64,000 bases of DNA from Urechis unicinctus (GCA_034190875.2 CM067349.1:35277587-35341586); one strand, 5' to 3'; numbered from the stretch's first letter, positions 1 to 13,013 are shown. Notes: a model not told the origin generated them from the sequence alone. Numbers and translations: made by a program.

Positions 1-51
1 AGAGAGAGATATAGAGATATATATATATATATAAAGATATAAATATAGAGG

Positions 52-104
<53 letters not shown>

Positions 105-133
105 GTATATGTATATATGTGTATATATGTACG

Positions 134-176
<43 letters not shown>

Positions 177-336
177 GTATATATATATCTATCTATATAA
201 ATGCATCTATATATGTATATATAAATATATACCAATATACATGCATATATATATGTATATATATAAATATATATATACAAATGTATATATATATAAATAT
301 ATATATACACAATGTATATATATATACATATATTTA

Positions 337-367
<31 letters not shown>

Positions 368-370
368 CAA
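1..370. repeat. (TA)n microsatellite with GTA/GAGA interruptions
   Basis: Almost pure alternating A and T, opening with a short GA-rich stretch and broken by scattered TGTATA, CTATCT and ACAC units. Frames across it read as runs of Tyr, Ile and Met and are artefacts of the repeat. It stops about 40 bases before the left end of the large duplicated segment (411), so it may mark the duplication breakpoint. The true array may extend beyond the window start. Confidence 0.97.
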
Positions 371-727
371 TGCACCATATAATCATGCATTTAATGTCAG
401 CGTTTGAGGACTTATTGTGATGGATATATAGTGTTATTGCAATCTAGAGATAAAATAGATCAATAGAAGTAGCGTTTTATCACTGGGGTTCACATAATTG
501 TTGTAGATTTAACAAAACATCGTACGCCTACTGAGGCAGTCTATCCAGTGTAGCATGGTGGTCAGTTACAGCCGCCAATGTCGCCGTCTAAATATAACAT
601 CCAACCTCCTACAATAAATTTTATAAACATTGGAATGTCTTTCGCGTGAAGCCCTAATCAAATGAAACGTCGCTGAAGCAATGTGATATGAAATAACGGT
701 TATTATCATTGCTGGAAAAGTAAATAC

Positions 728-925
728 ATGGCCGCACTAGATTTTCGAAGCTGGAGTATTTCCAACAGCGATGATTATGCCTCAAGTTTGTCAGCTCATT
801 TGTATTGTTTTTCGTTTTTTCTCCTTATGTATACATCTTGCTTTACGAATTGTACTTTTGGCAAACCTCGTACAGCTGCCATTCGTGTTAACCTCAAACA
901 CCAGCGCAATATTATGAGCAGCTAG
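728..925 (+). pseudogene. Short frame in duplication copy 1, partly kept in copy 2
   Basis: A 65-codon open frame whose start region is preserved almost base for base in copy 2 (from 39121). This end of the duplication is nearly identical between copies, so preservation says little about coding. The middle is hydrophobic and Phe/Leu-rich. No domain is recognised. It may be no gene at all. Confidence 0.15.
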
Positions 926-1648
926 AAGTCAAAAAGACAACTATAATTATATGTGCTACCATCATGTATGTTAATGTAATATGTAGGTTGAATCTGCTCT
1001 TATGTGGGATCCGAACCAGCAAATTGATCTATGCAGTCAAATGTCTTATCCCCGATAATGACCGCAACTAGGCGTTGGCACGCGTTTGTTTTGAGAGCTC
1101 TTAAGACACGACTGCATGATGGTAGTCATTCAAAGTCACAAGTGATCCGGAGAGGCAAGTGTAAAGTTCCCTATTAATGGGTCGGTTATTGCCTCTAACT
1201 CACAGACCATCGGTCGAGCTACGTTTTAGAGTAGCTAGAAAGTATATGATAGTAAGCTTTGACGGGTTTGTTTGCAGCAATGTGTTTATGCAGATGTAGA
1301 ATTGACAATGTTTATCAACTGCAGCGTTTTTGCTGGACTGGACTAGCGATATGGGCGACAAACTCATCCTTTGGTTTTTTGCCGACTTCAAGAGACTTTA
1401 GAGCTAACATAAATTATGTGAATGACCGCCATAATTTAAGTGTCCCTCTTAGGGGATGCATGTCGAGTACAACTCATAGGCTAAACATTGAGCAATTTTA
1501 CAGGGCGGTATAAAACAGTAAAAGCAAAGAGCCACATGGTTGTCCCACGCGCTACTCATTATCCGACCATTATATTAATGCGTCCTAATCAAGCCAAATA
1601 AACTTGGTGTTTGCTCTTGGAAATGACATATGAAGATATTTTCGTGTC

Positions 1649-1852
1649 TTGAAACAAGTTGCCGTTGGCTACATCGATTGCCTTGACCTAAGACATTGGC
1701 ATATGCATTTGCTTAAACACAAATATTCGCCGAAAATTGTCTTATATTTCATTGTCGCGCTTCTATCGTGGCATATTATCTGCTCAGGGTTCGAGATATT
1801 ACCTTGCATCAATATGTCTGTAAAACTTACATTAGTTAACGAGGTTAAATGA
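1649..1852 (+). pseudogene. 67-codon frame identical in both duplication copies
   Basis: The same 67-residue product is read at 40043-40246. It begins MKQVAVGYIDCLDLRHWHMH, has a hydrophobic middle rich in Val, Leu and Ile, and ends in a Lys-poor, Val/Leu-rich tail. The DNA here differs by only a base or two between copies, so identity reflects recent duplication or gene conversion and does not prove selection. There are two other possibilities: a fragment of a former gene, or chance. No recognised family. Confidence 0.2.
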
Positions 1853-3760
1853 TCACATTACAGCGAACTGAAGGTAGGCTAATGCTCCTTTGTTATGTCA
1901 AGACATTGATAAACAGATATGATTACTCCAACTGATGTATGGAGATCACTAAGAGAATTTCAATTGAAGCTTACATCACCATGCGAAGATATCCGTATGT
2001 ACAATACGTAAAGGGATTTGAATGCACCCGATCCTCGGTATCATCAGTTATCATTTCTGATAGATTTAGTGTGTAAAACCCAAAGTATTCCTAATTATAA
2101 AAACGTAGCCTGTGCCAAATTGGGATGTTTACGACATTCTGACTCGAGCTGTGATATCTCCCGATCTAGTTCACTTGAAACCCCCTAATTAGTCCAGCTT
2201 GCTAGCTTGACTTGAAATTGTTCATCATCACAATGTATTGGTCGTCAGTCTGCAACCGTTTTCTATGGCTCCGGAATTCCAAACCTTAGCATACAAATCT
2301 CCTCTTTGTGTTCGAGAATATTTGCTGAGCATTTTTTTCATACTAGCTATATCTGACCATGCATCCAATATTACTTTACAGTTCTTCAGCCAATGACACC
2401 GCATATCCCGCCACCCTTATTAACCCGATAGCACTACGAACAAGGTTGATGTGGATTGACCGGATCTATTTGCGTCACTGGAAAACATTTACTTATATTG
2501 TCTAACTATGGCCTATGTGTTGTGAGTTGTAATCAATCTAAATCCACTTACATGTTTGCTGCGCGCTGCTAATGCAATCTCATCGTGTATCGAACCGTTT
2601 TCACGTTGAATCTTGACGGCACTTTTGGCTGCAATAAAATCTATTTAATACCAGCAGGAGTACAGCAACAACCCAGAACGTTGTAAGCATCCAATTGCAA
2701 TGATAAGCGAAATGAATAAAAATCATTTACTGACACAGAATGTTTGCGTGTGATTGATTTTTATTTCGTGAAATTTTATATTCCTTATAGTAAGATATAT
2801 AACGGGATACCATAACTGAATATAGCATATAAACCATTGGTGTCGAACGAACACCATCGTTGAGTACATCCTGGCTAGACGGAACAAACAAAGAGGTTAT
2901 TGACGCTACTCTATAAAACGTTATTAATTTATTCGTCTCGCACGCAAACGTATTTTTATCCCTGACTATTTACCCACTCTGCATGACTATATTGTGGCTC
3001 AAGTGTGCATATGAAAAATAAACATTAAATTTACGGTTTATCGGTTGATAGCTATCGTTTTTTTAAATCACCCGAAACAGGGTAAAAGGTATTGCTTAGC
3101 TCACATTAATGTGCATATATAATATATCTGTTATCGGTGGATCAAATCTGAAAATAAGTTACCCTTGAATAAACATTGCCACAAAGATAAAATCCTATCC
3201 GCCGTGCAGATAATTCATTTATGATTGCGCAGTGGGTGCATGTATAATCACAGAGGATATAAACTAGGAAATAAATGTGATTTGCATTGACACAGGTATC
3301 CGGAGGCAGCCATGTTGATTATATATGTTGATTACATGTCTTGATAGTGACACATACCGGGAAGCCCTTTGTTTCAAAACCGCATTAATACATTTGTAAC
3401 AGCTCGAGATTCAAGCGGAATGCAAAATATATGTTAAATAAGTTGGCCAATATGTATCTTGCACTCTTTGGTCGAGGGCGGGGACAGAGATTGTTGACTT
3501 CAAGCGGGAATGCCGCATTTTTTACCGAATTTGGGTTTGGTAAATATAAAAAAAATGTCTTTTCTACAATATATGCGTTGATGACAGTGTATTGGTCAGG
3601 TGGTAATGTGTTTACGTTATCATGGTATTACTATTTCAATATCAACAATCATTATTTACTTCGCAGATTGGACTGACCGTGACTCCAAGTTACAATACCA
3701 TAAAACATTACAAACATACTGACCCGTTCAGACCGAAAATTGTGTTTGCTAAACAAACTT

Positions 3761-4406
3761 CTATGTCATACTTTCTGATTGCCAATTACAACCACAGTTG
3801 TAATATAACTTATCGCCGTCTACAAAACCAGTATATGCAAAAAGCGGCAAGTATTCCAATATTAGCCCTAAACCAGAAAGCTTTCCCATCATAAACATCG
3901 CGTGTTGCTCGAATAATGGCCTGCAGACGCATGATCGTAGGCCAATTAGCATCTTATTTAGCCGAAATGAACCTCTTTTAATGCTGAGTGACAATAGTAT
4001 CAGATGAACGCAATTCAAGCTGTTCATACCTGAGTAATTCTGCATTAGAGTACAGGCATTCGCAGAAGGTTGCAGTGCGTTGTTTATAGCCGCGAAATGA
4101 AGTGTACTCGCACTGCCATGTCAGCAACAGGTGAAATGTTTTTAATATTTGACAAAGGGCCTGATCACGGTCATAGACGCATATAGGTTTAACATCCTTT
4201 CCCATTTTTGATCAAGGCATTGCATAGCCGTCTGTGCTGCACATGTCTTGAATGGACAACGATAAGAAGCTGCTCTTCAAACCTTTGCTAATCCATGTTC
4301 TTTCCTTACCGTTGATTAATGCTATTATTCGGTCTTTTCCATGATTTGGTATGTTATAGGTGGATGAAACTGTTACTTTGGAAAGCCGCTTCATTGTGGA
4401 CGTCAT
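3761..4406 (-). pseudogene. Broken minus-strand coding block, copy 1
   Basis: Three minus-strand frames (3761-4045, 3978-4205, 4212-4406) cover this stretch and have counterparts in copy 2 at 42332-42979. The 4212-4406 frame opens MTSTMKRLSKVTVSS and keeps most residues in copy 2. The 3761-4045 frame contains FRLNKMLIG, a Met/Gly-rich stretch FMMGKLSG and GFVDGDKLYYNCGC, also largely kept. The residue mix (charged, Gly, Cys, aromatic) is more protein-like than typical chance frames here. No family is recognised. The block is broken in both copies. It faces away from the plus-strand frame starting at 4439, about 32 bases off. Confidence 0.4.
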
Positions 4407-4438
4407 GTCCCGATAGTGACGGGTTCCCTTGAAGCCTG

Positions 4439-4648
4439 ATGTTTAGTAATAACGTGGCAGCCATATGCTACCGAATTCGGATTACAAAACGGGAATTTAA
4501 TATTACGTTTGCAGCGTTGTATTTATTGATATTATATATAAAGTATATCATAGGTCTTGCTACTTATTTTTACCCGATGGGCTTACGTTTATCAATGGAT
4601 GTCGTATCGCATCAATTTATATATTCTTGCTTCATGGATAACATCTGA
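4439..4648 (+). pseudogene. Hydrophobic short frame, copy 1, divergent from the minus block
   Basis: A 69-codon frame starting MFSNNVAAICYRI. Residues about 24-42 form a Leu/Ile/Ala-rich stretch that could span a membrane. The first 40 codons match copy 2 (43013) almost exactly; the ends differ. It starts about 32 bases from the start of the opposing minus-strand block, an arrangement like a shared divergent promoter. No family recognised; coding status unproven. Confidence 0.3.
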
Positions 4649-4749
4649 CTAACAGCAAGAGCGGCAGTACAGGCCCGTGAGGCGGTAGAGATGCATTATT
4701 TTCAGCTCGTGAATTAAAACACTACATGGTTGCTTTCCGTCGGGTGGTT

Positions 4750-4962
4750 GCATGTCCATCGCAGCAAATCCCGCCAAACAATCAAATTATGTTCGTCATT
4801 TCGTTGGATGATGATACTAAGAAATACAACCAGCGATCACTAGGAGCTGGCATTGTAAAAAATCGTTATCTGCAATGTTCTTGGAGATGAATTGCAAACA
4901 GAGCCCTCAAAATCTTGGGTCGACGAACTGTTTCTCAGCAAAATAAGGAAAGAAATTTTTAA
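4750..4962 (+). pseudogene. Broken counterpart of the 43398 frame, copy 1
   Basis: Aligns with 43398-43619 of copy 2, where a 73-codon frame stays open. In copy 1 the match is clear at the DNA level but the frame is broken. It shares the ends GCATGTCCATCGCAGCAAAT and the Gln/Asn-rich tail region before position 4962. Confidence 0.35.
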
Positions 4963-5593
4963 TGTATCTCCCTGGCGTTTTACATGACCGAGTAATAGAC
5001 TTCAATGAAAAGCTGATAACAAATCTAGACTTAGGAGCACCATTTGTCGCTTGTTATCATGTGATATCCTATTGATTTATGTCCTGTGTGCTGAATGGCG
5101 ACGAAGGTTTATGAACAGAATACGAAACGTAAGTGAGTGGCCTTTGTGATAAAAATAGATTGAAGAGGTGCAGTTTGGGTGATAACGAACAGAATAAAAT
5201 ATATATATAAATAATTATACATAGTTTCGTTCCCTCTTCTCTGCGTCAGGTTCTAGATAGAGCAAATGTCACAAAATGGTATAATACTTTTTGCCCTACG
5301 GAATATTTATAAACATGGGCTTTAATATTCCAAAATCTACCATTGCTGCTCTTCAAGTAATATTATTATGTTATGAGTAATACTTTGCATCTTGGAATTT
5401 TAACGCCAACGATAGCCACATTATGTTTGTTGCGTAATTTATTTAGAGCTTCTTATGGTTTCTTCATCTGCTAAGATAAGAGCAGCCGCATTAAATATCT
5501 TACACATTGCATAAATATGGATTATCCGAGCATAATGTAATTCTATGAATAAACCGAAACCTAAATAATGCGTCTCATTGAGTTTTATGAGCA

Positions 5594-5845
5594 ATGAAAA
5601 AAACTTGTCCGCCGAAGTGCCAACAGCTTATGATAAAGGTGGATGTTCTGTATTATATATTCACATGGTCCAATGATACCGGTTTGGCTATCCATTGGCG
5701 GGCAATGCTTAAGCAACTTGCAAGAAATACTTTGCGCTTTTTTCAACACTTGGTGTGTACGGGACACAACAATGAGCACGTAAGATTACAAGGCTCGAAT
5801 AAAATCTTACTCGTAAGCAGGATCGGATATCATAGGGTGTTATAG
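5594..5845 (+). pseudogene. 83-codon frame, copy 1, with a broken partner in copy 2
   Basis: Residues from about 35 to the end (AMLKQLARNTLR, then VCTGHNNEHVRLQGSNKILL) are recovered in one frame from copy 2 near 44380-44518, at about 85% DNA identity by eye, with the stop at an equivalent place. The C-terminal half is basic and mixed in composition; the first part is poorly conserved. No domain recognised. Confidence 0.35.
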
Positions 5846-7353
5846 TGCTTGACGGATATCTGATAATATACGTTTCCCTTTTCGATTATATACGCTGGGG
5901 TTGAACGCAACCTTAGCCGTTCTCAGCTATGCTCGAAGATAAGGCAAAAATAAGGAATCATATTGTTTGTGAGGATATCACGTATGTTAAGATCTGCTGT
6001 GATTTTTACATATGGTCGAAAAGTCTTTAGTCCCTCGTATCGACATCAACTGATAACGGTTATTGCTATTCAATGGGTAACGTAAGACTTATAAAGTATA
6101 TAAGGATCCTTGTATGCGCAGTTTGACATCTGAATGCGTTGCAGCAATATTTTTTATTGTAGTTAACAAGTCGTACACAATTGTTTACCAAATGATGCGG
6201 AATATTGAACCAGACCGGTCTCATAATTAGCACCACTGCTGTCAATCAACAAAACAGGGCCTGTGCATAATTTAGAAAGATATATTACTAAAAGATTTTA
6301 AAAGGTGGTCATCCAAGATCTCATGCTGATTGGTTGTAAGTTTAATGACTGTTACCTTCATCTCCATGTTTGAACTCTCATCGGAGGTAATTCATATATT
6401 ACGCAGGCCTATGAGGCAAAATGTCACACACCCATTCTTAAACTTAACAGCAAAGCCAGGTTATCTGCGGAATTGAATCATACAGTCGCTAAATGTGAAA
6501 TCTCTTCTTTGACTTACTGACTTCAATTATGTAGAGCAATGCTTTTCTCCTGTCCTGCTTGAATACGAAAGTACATTTAATCAATGATTGATGCATTATA
6601 TCCCTTACTCTCAGAAGCGTTTCCCAATGTAATGATCAATATAAAAAACATAACGGATTGTTTTTAAAATTAAAAAATATAACCGTTACAAAATAATCCA
6701 GACGGTGCAACCGTATGCTTTAGCAGACATTAAAAAATCATCTGCTAGGCACTATCATACAATATCAGTAACAGATATGCTATATCGGTAGGATTTTACT
6801 AAGGCAATAGAAAGCACAGCCAATATAATCGAAAGTACAAGGGAATTCTGATAAAATTTCTGCAAGGTAAACAATGGCGGAAAAACCGTCAGATTTATAC
6901 AATATATCCGCTGCACAATATCTTAAAATGCATCGATAAAGAAAAACTGCTAAATATAATGCTTATTTATCTGTGGCAACATCAATCCGATGCGCTGTCG
7001 TGAGCAAATATCAGTGCTTCTTACTTGCATGCACACTATTCTATCTGATTAGTTCAGCTGCATTAACTACTGGCGTACGCACTTTGGTTCAAATGATATG
7101 AAAGGTAAGGTAATTCGTCTTGTAGCAGTTGGCTATATTCCATATATTGACAATAACGCTCATCCCTAGACGCCTATTTGCTTAGAAATGTCACACCATT
7201 CGTATGGCACTGAATGCATATCGAATATCTACAAATATATTTTACATTCGCAGCATCGTTGCTATATATCTTGTATATGTAGTTTATCCCCGTCATGCTT
7301 AGTTCGTATTGTACCCGGATTGGCTAAGAAGATATGACATAAAACATTGTTGA

Positions 7354-7545
7354 ATGAGGGAACTGAAAGATGTAGCAGCTTTGTTGTGGTCGAGGCTGGA
7401 CATATCCAAGTGCGAGGCGAATAATTCATATGACGTAACGCGCGTGAACAGACAGTGCAAAGATGATTTCAGTGGATTAAAGGTGTCGCTTGGAGTGGGT
7501 GTAATAATTGCAGGTTATATGTGTAAAGATACTTTAACATGTTAA
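7354..7545 (+). pseudogene. 63-codon frame, copy 1 only
   Basis: Opens MRELKDVAALLWSRLDISK. The composition is protein-like (Arg, Lys, Asp, Val) with a Gly/Val-rich stretch near residues 48-56. Copy 2 has matching DNA around 46110-46290, but the frame is not kept. It may be a decayed gene fragment or chance. Confidence 0.2.
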
Positions 7546-8462
7546 CAATACCACAAACTTTCGAGTCTGTTGCGCTTCCTTTTCACCTATAATAATCGGA
7601 TATCAAACAATAACTTGCATCTGTTCTAATCTACATATTTGGAGTAGGTTATTAAACAGACCGGTTTGCTTCAAGCTCTCTGTTTGATCTAGCTAATATG
7701 CACTGATTTTTTATCTCCGGTAAAAGTTAGGTAAAACTACGATGGTGACGTTTGTATTCTGCATCATAATTTGGACTCGAGTATCCAATTGCCAGTGGTA
7801 TATATTCAAGCAGTGTCTTCAACTATTGCTGGACATAGCAAAATAGAATCGTTGGCTTCAAAATATTAGGTAATAATTGGTGAAGGTAAAAAAATAGATC
7901 ATTAACAAAATTTCGTTCTGTCTCCTTGCAGATATGAAAGGGCAGATATCCGATTTATGGAAAGATTCCCCTGAGACATACACCTGAAGTAAGAAATTGT
8001 CAATTATAACGCCAGGGTAATGGGAAATGAGGTCAAATCATTACGTGGTCAATACCTCGGATCATTTTTAATACAAGGTATTTGTTGTACTCCAGGTCAT
8101 TTATGCTGAGTGTATTTATTCCGTCAGTCTAAATAGGCTGCACTGGTACTAGCGGCCCGTTAACATTCGACGACAAACCAATCAAATGACGCCATGATGC
8201 CACCATAGAAACACAGCTACATACGGTCATGTTCATGTTTGGTTGCACAGTGACGGCACCATCTTCTGGAATTGTAATCTGTTATTTGCCGTAATATGCC
8301 AATTAAGCCACAGTGGGTGCTAAATGAATGCACACGTGGCCTCATATAATTTACTGCTAACTGCTGTTATTAAACTGTTATAACTATCGGCATAGATACA
8401 ATCCCAGCTTAGTTAATAATAAAACAAATCGACAGCTAAGTCTATGATAAGTTATCCTTCAT

Positions 8463-8708
8463 TCAGTAAAGAGCAATAGTCATGACGGAAATAAGAGGAA
8501 AGAATCTCTTGACGCATTTATACGCGTTCATTATATTCCTGTACGGCGTTGCTTTCACATCTCTTGCCAACAAAGCAATACCATTCACCCTCATTGTGTG
8601 GCTCTCTCGAACATTACGCATTATTATCTTTCTCTCTTGCTCGGTCACACTGCATTGTATTGAAAGTTGACTTAACTGCATTAGTTGCTTCAAAATTGCA
8701 CAGAACAT
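8463..8708 (-). pseudogene. 81-codon minus frame open in both copies (copy 1)
   Basis: The frame stays open over its full length here and at 47131-47376, with about 80% of residues the same at roughly 93% DNA identity. Shared words are QLSQLSIQCSVTEQERK, LARDVKATPY and PLISVMTIAL. On the plus strand a 62-codon frame (8482-8670) with two hydrophobic stretches competes for the same DNA and is not kept whole in copy 2, so the minus frame is the better candidate. No family recognised. Confidence 0.35.
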
Positions 8709-9086
8709 CCCTTGTAAGCATATTACTTATTCATATGTGTGTTGGGTGACATAAAGGGTAAGTTATATAAATCTTTTGACGCATATTATTAGTAGATAAT
8801 CTGTTAATTACAAGTACAAGTACGATTGAAAAGGGAGCATCATGTTTTAAATGTTGCAAGTTCACCCCTAAACGTTTAACCACGTCTGAATATTCCAACT
8901 ATTGCCTTCGATAAATAGTCAATATTTAGAAGAACATTCGATTTAAAATATAACATATCACCTGTGTCGCATTACTTGTTATTTGTCTTAAGCGTCGCCT
9001 TCGTAATGCATAATTATATTTGTGGCTATATCTCTATTCGCAATGGTGGATTGTGTACAGTCAACATAATTCATGGCAATGTATAA

Positions 9087-9224
9087 AACCAACGCAATCT
9101 AGTTGCTTTAGTCAATCAGGGATGGGATTTGTTACGGCTGGGGCAGATTGTTGTCTTGCACACGGAGCTACGTGCCCAATGGGAACGATGTCAAGTATAT
9201 CATTGGGTACTGTACTACAGTTAA
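9087..9224 (+). pseudogene. Short frame matching 47631-47816 (copy 1)
   Basis: This frame reads NQRNLVALVNQGWDLLRLGQ and continues into a Trp- and Tyr-containing tail (QW, YHWVLYY) before a stop. In copy 2 the same frame is open and stops at the equivalent position. A different plus frame (9020-9244) also crosses here and reads as Cys/Ser/Gly-rich; it looks less protein-like. There is no start codon near its left edge in this copy, and no family is recognised. Confidence 0.35.
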
Positions 9225-10077
9225 TCCGACGCCAATGTAAATGAATGTATGAAGGAAATTCTGACGAACTCCTACCTGTCAAGTAGTGTGAGACTTGTGA
9301 AGCATTAGGTGGATTATATTGTTAACTCAGTACGATAAGCCCGATGTAAATGGCATAGTCCCTTTCAAAATGCCTCGTTAGCTAAGGATCGTATTGATGA
9401 TGTATGACACAGATTGGTTGACCCCTTTGATAACGACATTGGTTGTTATGATGTTCACACACTTTGCAATGTCTGTATGCTAAATAAATATTAACTTGCT
9501 TTCGATCAGCTGCCGTACATGGGTGGGAATATGTTATGAATCGGAAATACTAGGGATACTATTCATCTCATTATTAACTTGTTGATTGGTATTAAATAAA
9601 GTTTCAACCTATTAACCTGATCATAATAGTACTAATGACCATTGACGAACTTAATTTCCGCTAACGGGATCTAGGCAAACTTGACGATTATGTCAAACCA
9701 CGGACATTTCATTGATTATTTATTTGTAGACCGATCAACCGTCTAAAAAGAGATTCACATATTCACAATTTGCCATTCATAACTAAATGGTACATTATCG
9801 CTAATCGATTTACATTGTTTATCAAAAATAAGCTGAGCCGTTAGAGTCATGAAATATTGCCCGCCCATGAATACATATAAAACAGTCAGAATCGTTCGGC
9901 GATCATCATCCTTAGCTGAATCAGATACATTTGACCCTTTAAATGGGATACAACATTAAAAATAGGAGCTGACCTGCGAAAACATCTAATACAGATGCCA
10001 ACAGCGCTGACGGATAATATTTCAAGCACGGGAATTTATGTCATACTTCCTATTCTAGAATATCTAAACTGTGTGAT

Positions 10078-10436
10078 GGTGTGCAAATAGCGATCAATAG
10101 TGCATTAGAAATGACGACCGATAACTATTACAAGGAATTTTGTAAGATTGTCCCACACTTGATCAGCATAGGGATAGCAAACCTGATATTACGATATCAC
10201 GCATGTTACTAATCAGGACCCATTGCATTAGCAGAAGAAGTGCACAAATGGCAGATTGTTTGTTTTGCCACACAACTACTATGCTTAAAACCAAACCAAA
10301 ACTTTACATATTTAAATGATATACTCCGCCTGTTATTGATCTTGCAACGTCAACACGGGTAATTCCTTTCATCACCTAAGTCTCGTAAGTTCGTTACAGT
10401 CTGCGTAACTTTTTTTCTAAATGCGGCTTTATATTG
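10078..10436 (+). pseudogene. Broken helical-protein block, copy 1
   Basis: Aligns with 48549-48916 of copy 2 at about 88% identity. Words seen in both are FCKIVP, LISIGIANLILRY, LAEEVHKW and FTYLNDILRLLLILQRQH. The composition (Leu/Ile-rich with regularly spaced charges) suggests a mostly alpha-helical protein. It is broken in both copies, with a few breaks each. No domain recognised. Confidence 0.4.
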
Positions 10437-10643
10437 ACCTTAATGGTGCCACCATAATTATAACGGTCCTTTGAGTTTGTGTACTAGTAATTTGTATAGT
10501 TTGATCACGAAATTTTTCGAGTGAATGAAAGGGGTAACTCGAGAGGCAGACAACAAAGCCATTGTAGAGCAGATACTTTATCAAATAGTTTGACTCACAG
10601 TTCTATGGGAAAGACCCATATGGCATGTCCACTGATTGACACC

Positions 10644-10668
10644 CAGAGAGAGAGAGAGAGAGAGAGGG
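10644..10668. repeat. (GA)n microsatellite, copy 1
   Basis: About twelve GA units after ACACCCA. The matching site in copy 2 (about 49125-49141) is shorter and interrupted, so the array has changed length since the duplication. It falls inside a minus-strand frame (10603-10815), where it produces a Ser/Leu run; that argues against that frame being coding. Confidence 0.9.
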
Positions 10669-11466
10669 AAATAGTGCCACGTCAACTTTTATAGTGCGAC
10701 GTAAGAAACTCACATATTCGCAGGCAGTCGTGCACTTTTGCATACCGCTTGTACCATAAAACTCATATGTTTTGATTATTGCCAGAGCAGAAAAATGCGT
10801 CGTACTAAATATCATATAATTAAGACAAAGAACCTATGAGAATAATAACGGTAGTCAGTTCTTTGAAAGGTTAAAGTTAATTTCGTATTAGGCAACTTGT
10901 AACATGGTTCTGAACTTCTGATTGTAACTCCAACATCGAGCAGGTGCATTGATATTTACCGGACATGGAACCAGAGGACAATGGAACAAAAAGGTTTGAA
11001 CCATTACATCACCAGGTCACACCACCGACTCATGTTTTTATTTTTTCTGGCGCCAACCATGGAAGGCTTTAAAGTTGCGCATACATTGACATGCTGAATC
11101 GACCCTCAATGCCTATGATCATAGGATAGTGCTATATAGCTTGTATGCGCTTGTAATGTTTAGATAGCGGTGCAATGTTGCTTAGCTGTTAATGTTTGCA
11201 TCCTTTACATGAATGAAGCAATTGGCGCTGATTTTTCGGCCCGTAAATAAAATGAAGCCTACCATTTGACCAAATAGACCTCTTTATACCACAGTAGCAC
11301 TTTTTATGAGCTCCGGTGAGCGGTGAATCAAAGCATTCCTTACGCAAACAAGCAAGTAGCTTGTGCAAGTAAGCAAAAATGCTGGCCAAATGGGATCCAT
11401 TAAAATGCTGCAGTCGACAATTATTGTGGCAACAACAGGCGCATAACTAACTGCCAGTTAAGCACT

Positions 11467-11718
11467 CTACGTACCAAAACAATTGCTTTGATGTTGTCCC
11501 TTCAACTGGCAAGAAAGGGTTCCGAGATAAACCTTTTGTCTGGTTAATAAAATGGGCACAATTGTTCCCTCTATTCGGAGTAGGACTTCGCTGCAAGCAT
11601 GTTCGTCAACGTCACTATTGTATTGTAGCAAAACGGCTCTCCGTGTTGATGTTTTCAATCGATCAAGCTCGTTCGGCATGGACCAATGCATGTGAAATAG
11701 AATAATAGTTAATCTCAT
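11467..11718 (-). pseudogene. Minus-strand frame conserved in both copies (copy 1)
   Basis: About 75 codons are shared in one frame with 49937-50161, ending at the same stop. Conserved words are HWSMPNELDRLKTSTRRA, VDEHACSEVLLR and VPILLTRQKVYLGT. Of roughly eleven base changes counted by eye, about four are silent and several of the rest are conservative (Val/Ile, Ile/Leu, Ile/Val). That is suggestive but not significant. The mix of charged and hydrophobic residues looks like a genuine soluble protein. No family recognised. Confidence 0.4.
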
Positions 11719-12061
11719 AAAAGAAGCTTTATGTGTTTGTGGTAAGGATCGAAAAACGCGACTATGCAGCTACGCTTCAAGAAATTAAATAAATGCTGGA
11801 AAAGTAGGTTTGATACTGGGTGCAATACATCAGGTCATCAATATTTAACCCTCACTTGTACAATATTTATAAATCTCTTGTTGAAGGATTAGTATATTAT
11901 TACTCATCTATTATCACTTCTCTCGTGCAGTAATGCGCTTGATGGGAGAATTGGAAAATCTTTACGCCTACAATTGCCGTGATAACTTTATAGCTAACTC
12001 AGAGTTAAACAACTCATGCTTTACTGGCTTGCACACTACACACTTTTGTTACTGGTACTTT

Positions 12062-12244
12062 TCAAGTAAAACGTGCGCGTTTCTTAATCATCGCCGCCTC
12101 TCTTAAGTCATCAATTCTGAAAAATGCTCCGCGCATCTCACATTGTGACAAACCGTCTAGAAAGCTTGCGTGAATAAAAACAACGACACACTCAGCCGAT
12201 AATGAAAAATAGGAAGACACTGTGCGTTTGTGGTTTAACGCCAC
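12062..12244 (-). pseudogene. 60-codon frame in the copy-1-only segment
   Basis: Contains MRGAFFRIDDLREAAMIKK, a plausible mixed helix, then a basic end. It has no partner in copy 2, so there is no comparative support. It may be chance. Confidence 0.15.
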
Positions 12245-12598
12245 ATAAAGTGGGAGAGTTTATGGCTAATAAAGCCATCGGCATTAGCGTGAGTAACTAC
12301 TAGAAAATGCATTAGTTAATATTGGTATCGCATACTAAACATAATATGTCCTCAGACTCCATTAAGACCTGCAACGCTTGATTCTGTAATTCGCTCAGAG
12401 GCACTAAACCGGCTTTGTTTAGACACGTGCAGGCGTTACCGAACAACTTCGACTTTTAGCAGCATAACCTCATCTTTACCAATACTCGCTTCATGCGTCA
12501 GATGCCAGGAAGGAATATAAATATGCAATAAACATGCTCTCTTCAATTGAAGCTGGAACTTTGCGGCCAATAATTGCTGTAGTTGCATCAGCCGGAGG

Positions 12599-12636
12599 AT
12601 ATATATATATAGAGATATAGATATAGATAGATAGAT

Positions 12637-12667
<31 letters not shown>

Positions 12668-12982
12668 TAGAGAGATAGATATATATAGAGATATATATAT
12701 AGAGATATATAGATAGATAGATAGGAGAGATATATAGAGAGAGATAGAGATATATAGATATAGGATAGTATATATATAAAGATATATAGATATAAATATA
12801 TATATAGATAGAATATATATAGAGTATATATATATATATATATATCTGATATATCTCTCTATATATATATATATCCTCTCTATATATATATATATATATA
12901 TATATCTATATATATCTCTCTATATATATATATATATATCTATATCTAATATATATATATCTATGTATATATATATCTCTAT

Positions 12983-13013
<31 letters not shown>

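Noticed and set aside
103-420. Tyr/Ile-rich frames at 103-420, 119-337 and across 26877-27487
   Set aside because: Translations of (TA)n arrays; no coding content.
11189-11389. Minus frame at 11189-11389 and a frame at 49652-49858 as conserved gene
   Set aside because: The DNA is paralogous, but the two frames differ, so there is no shared product.
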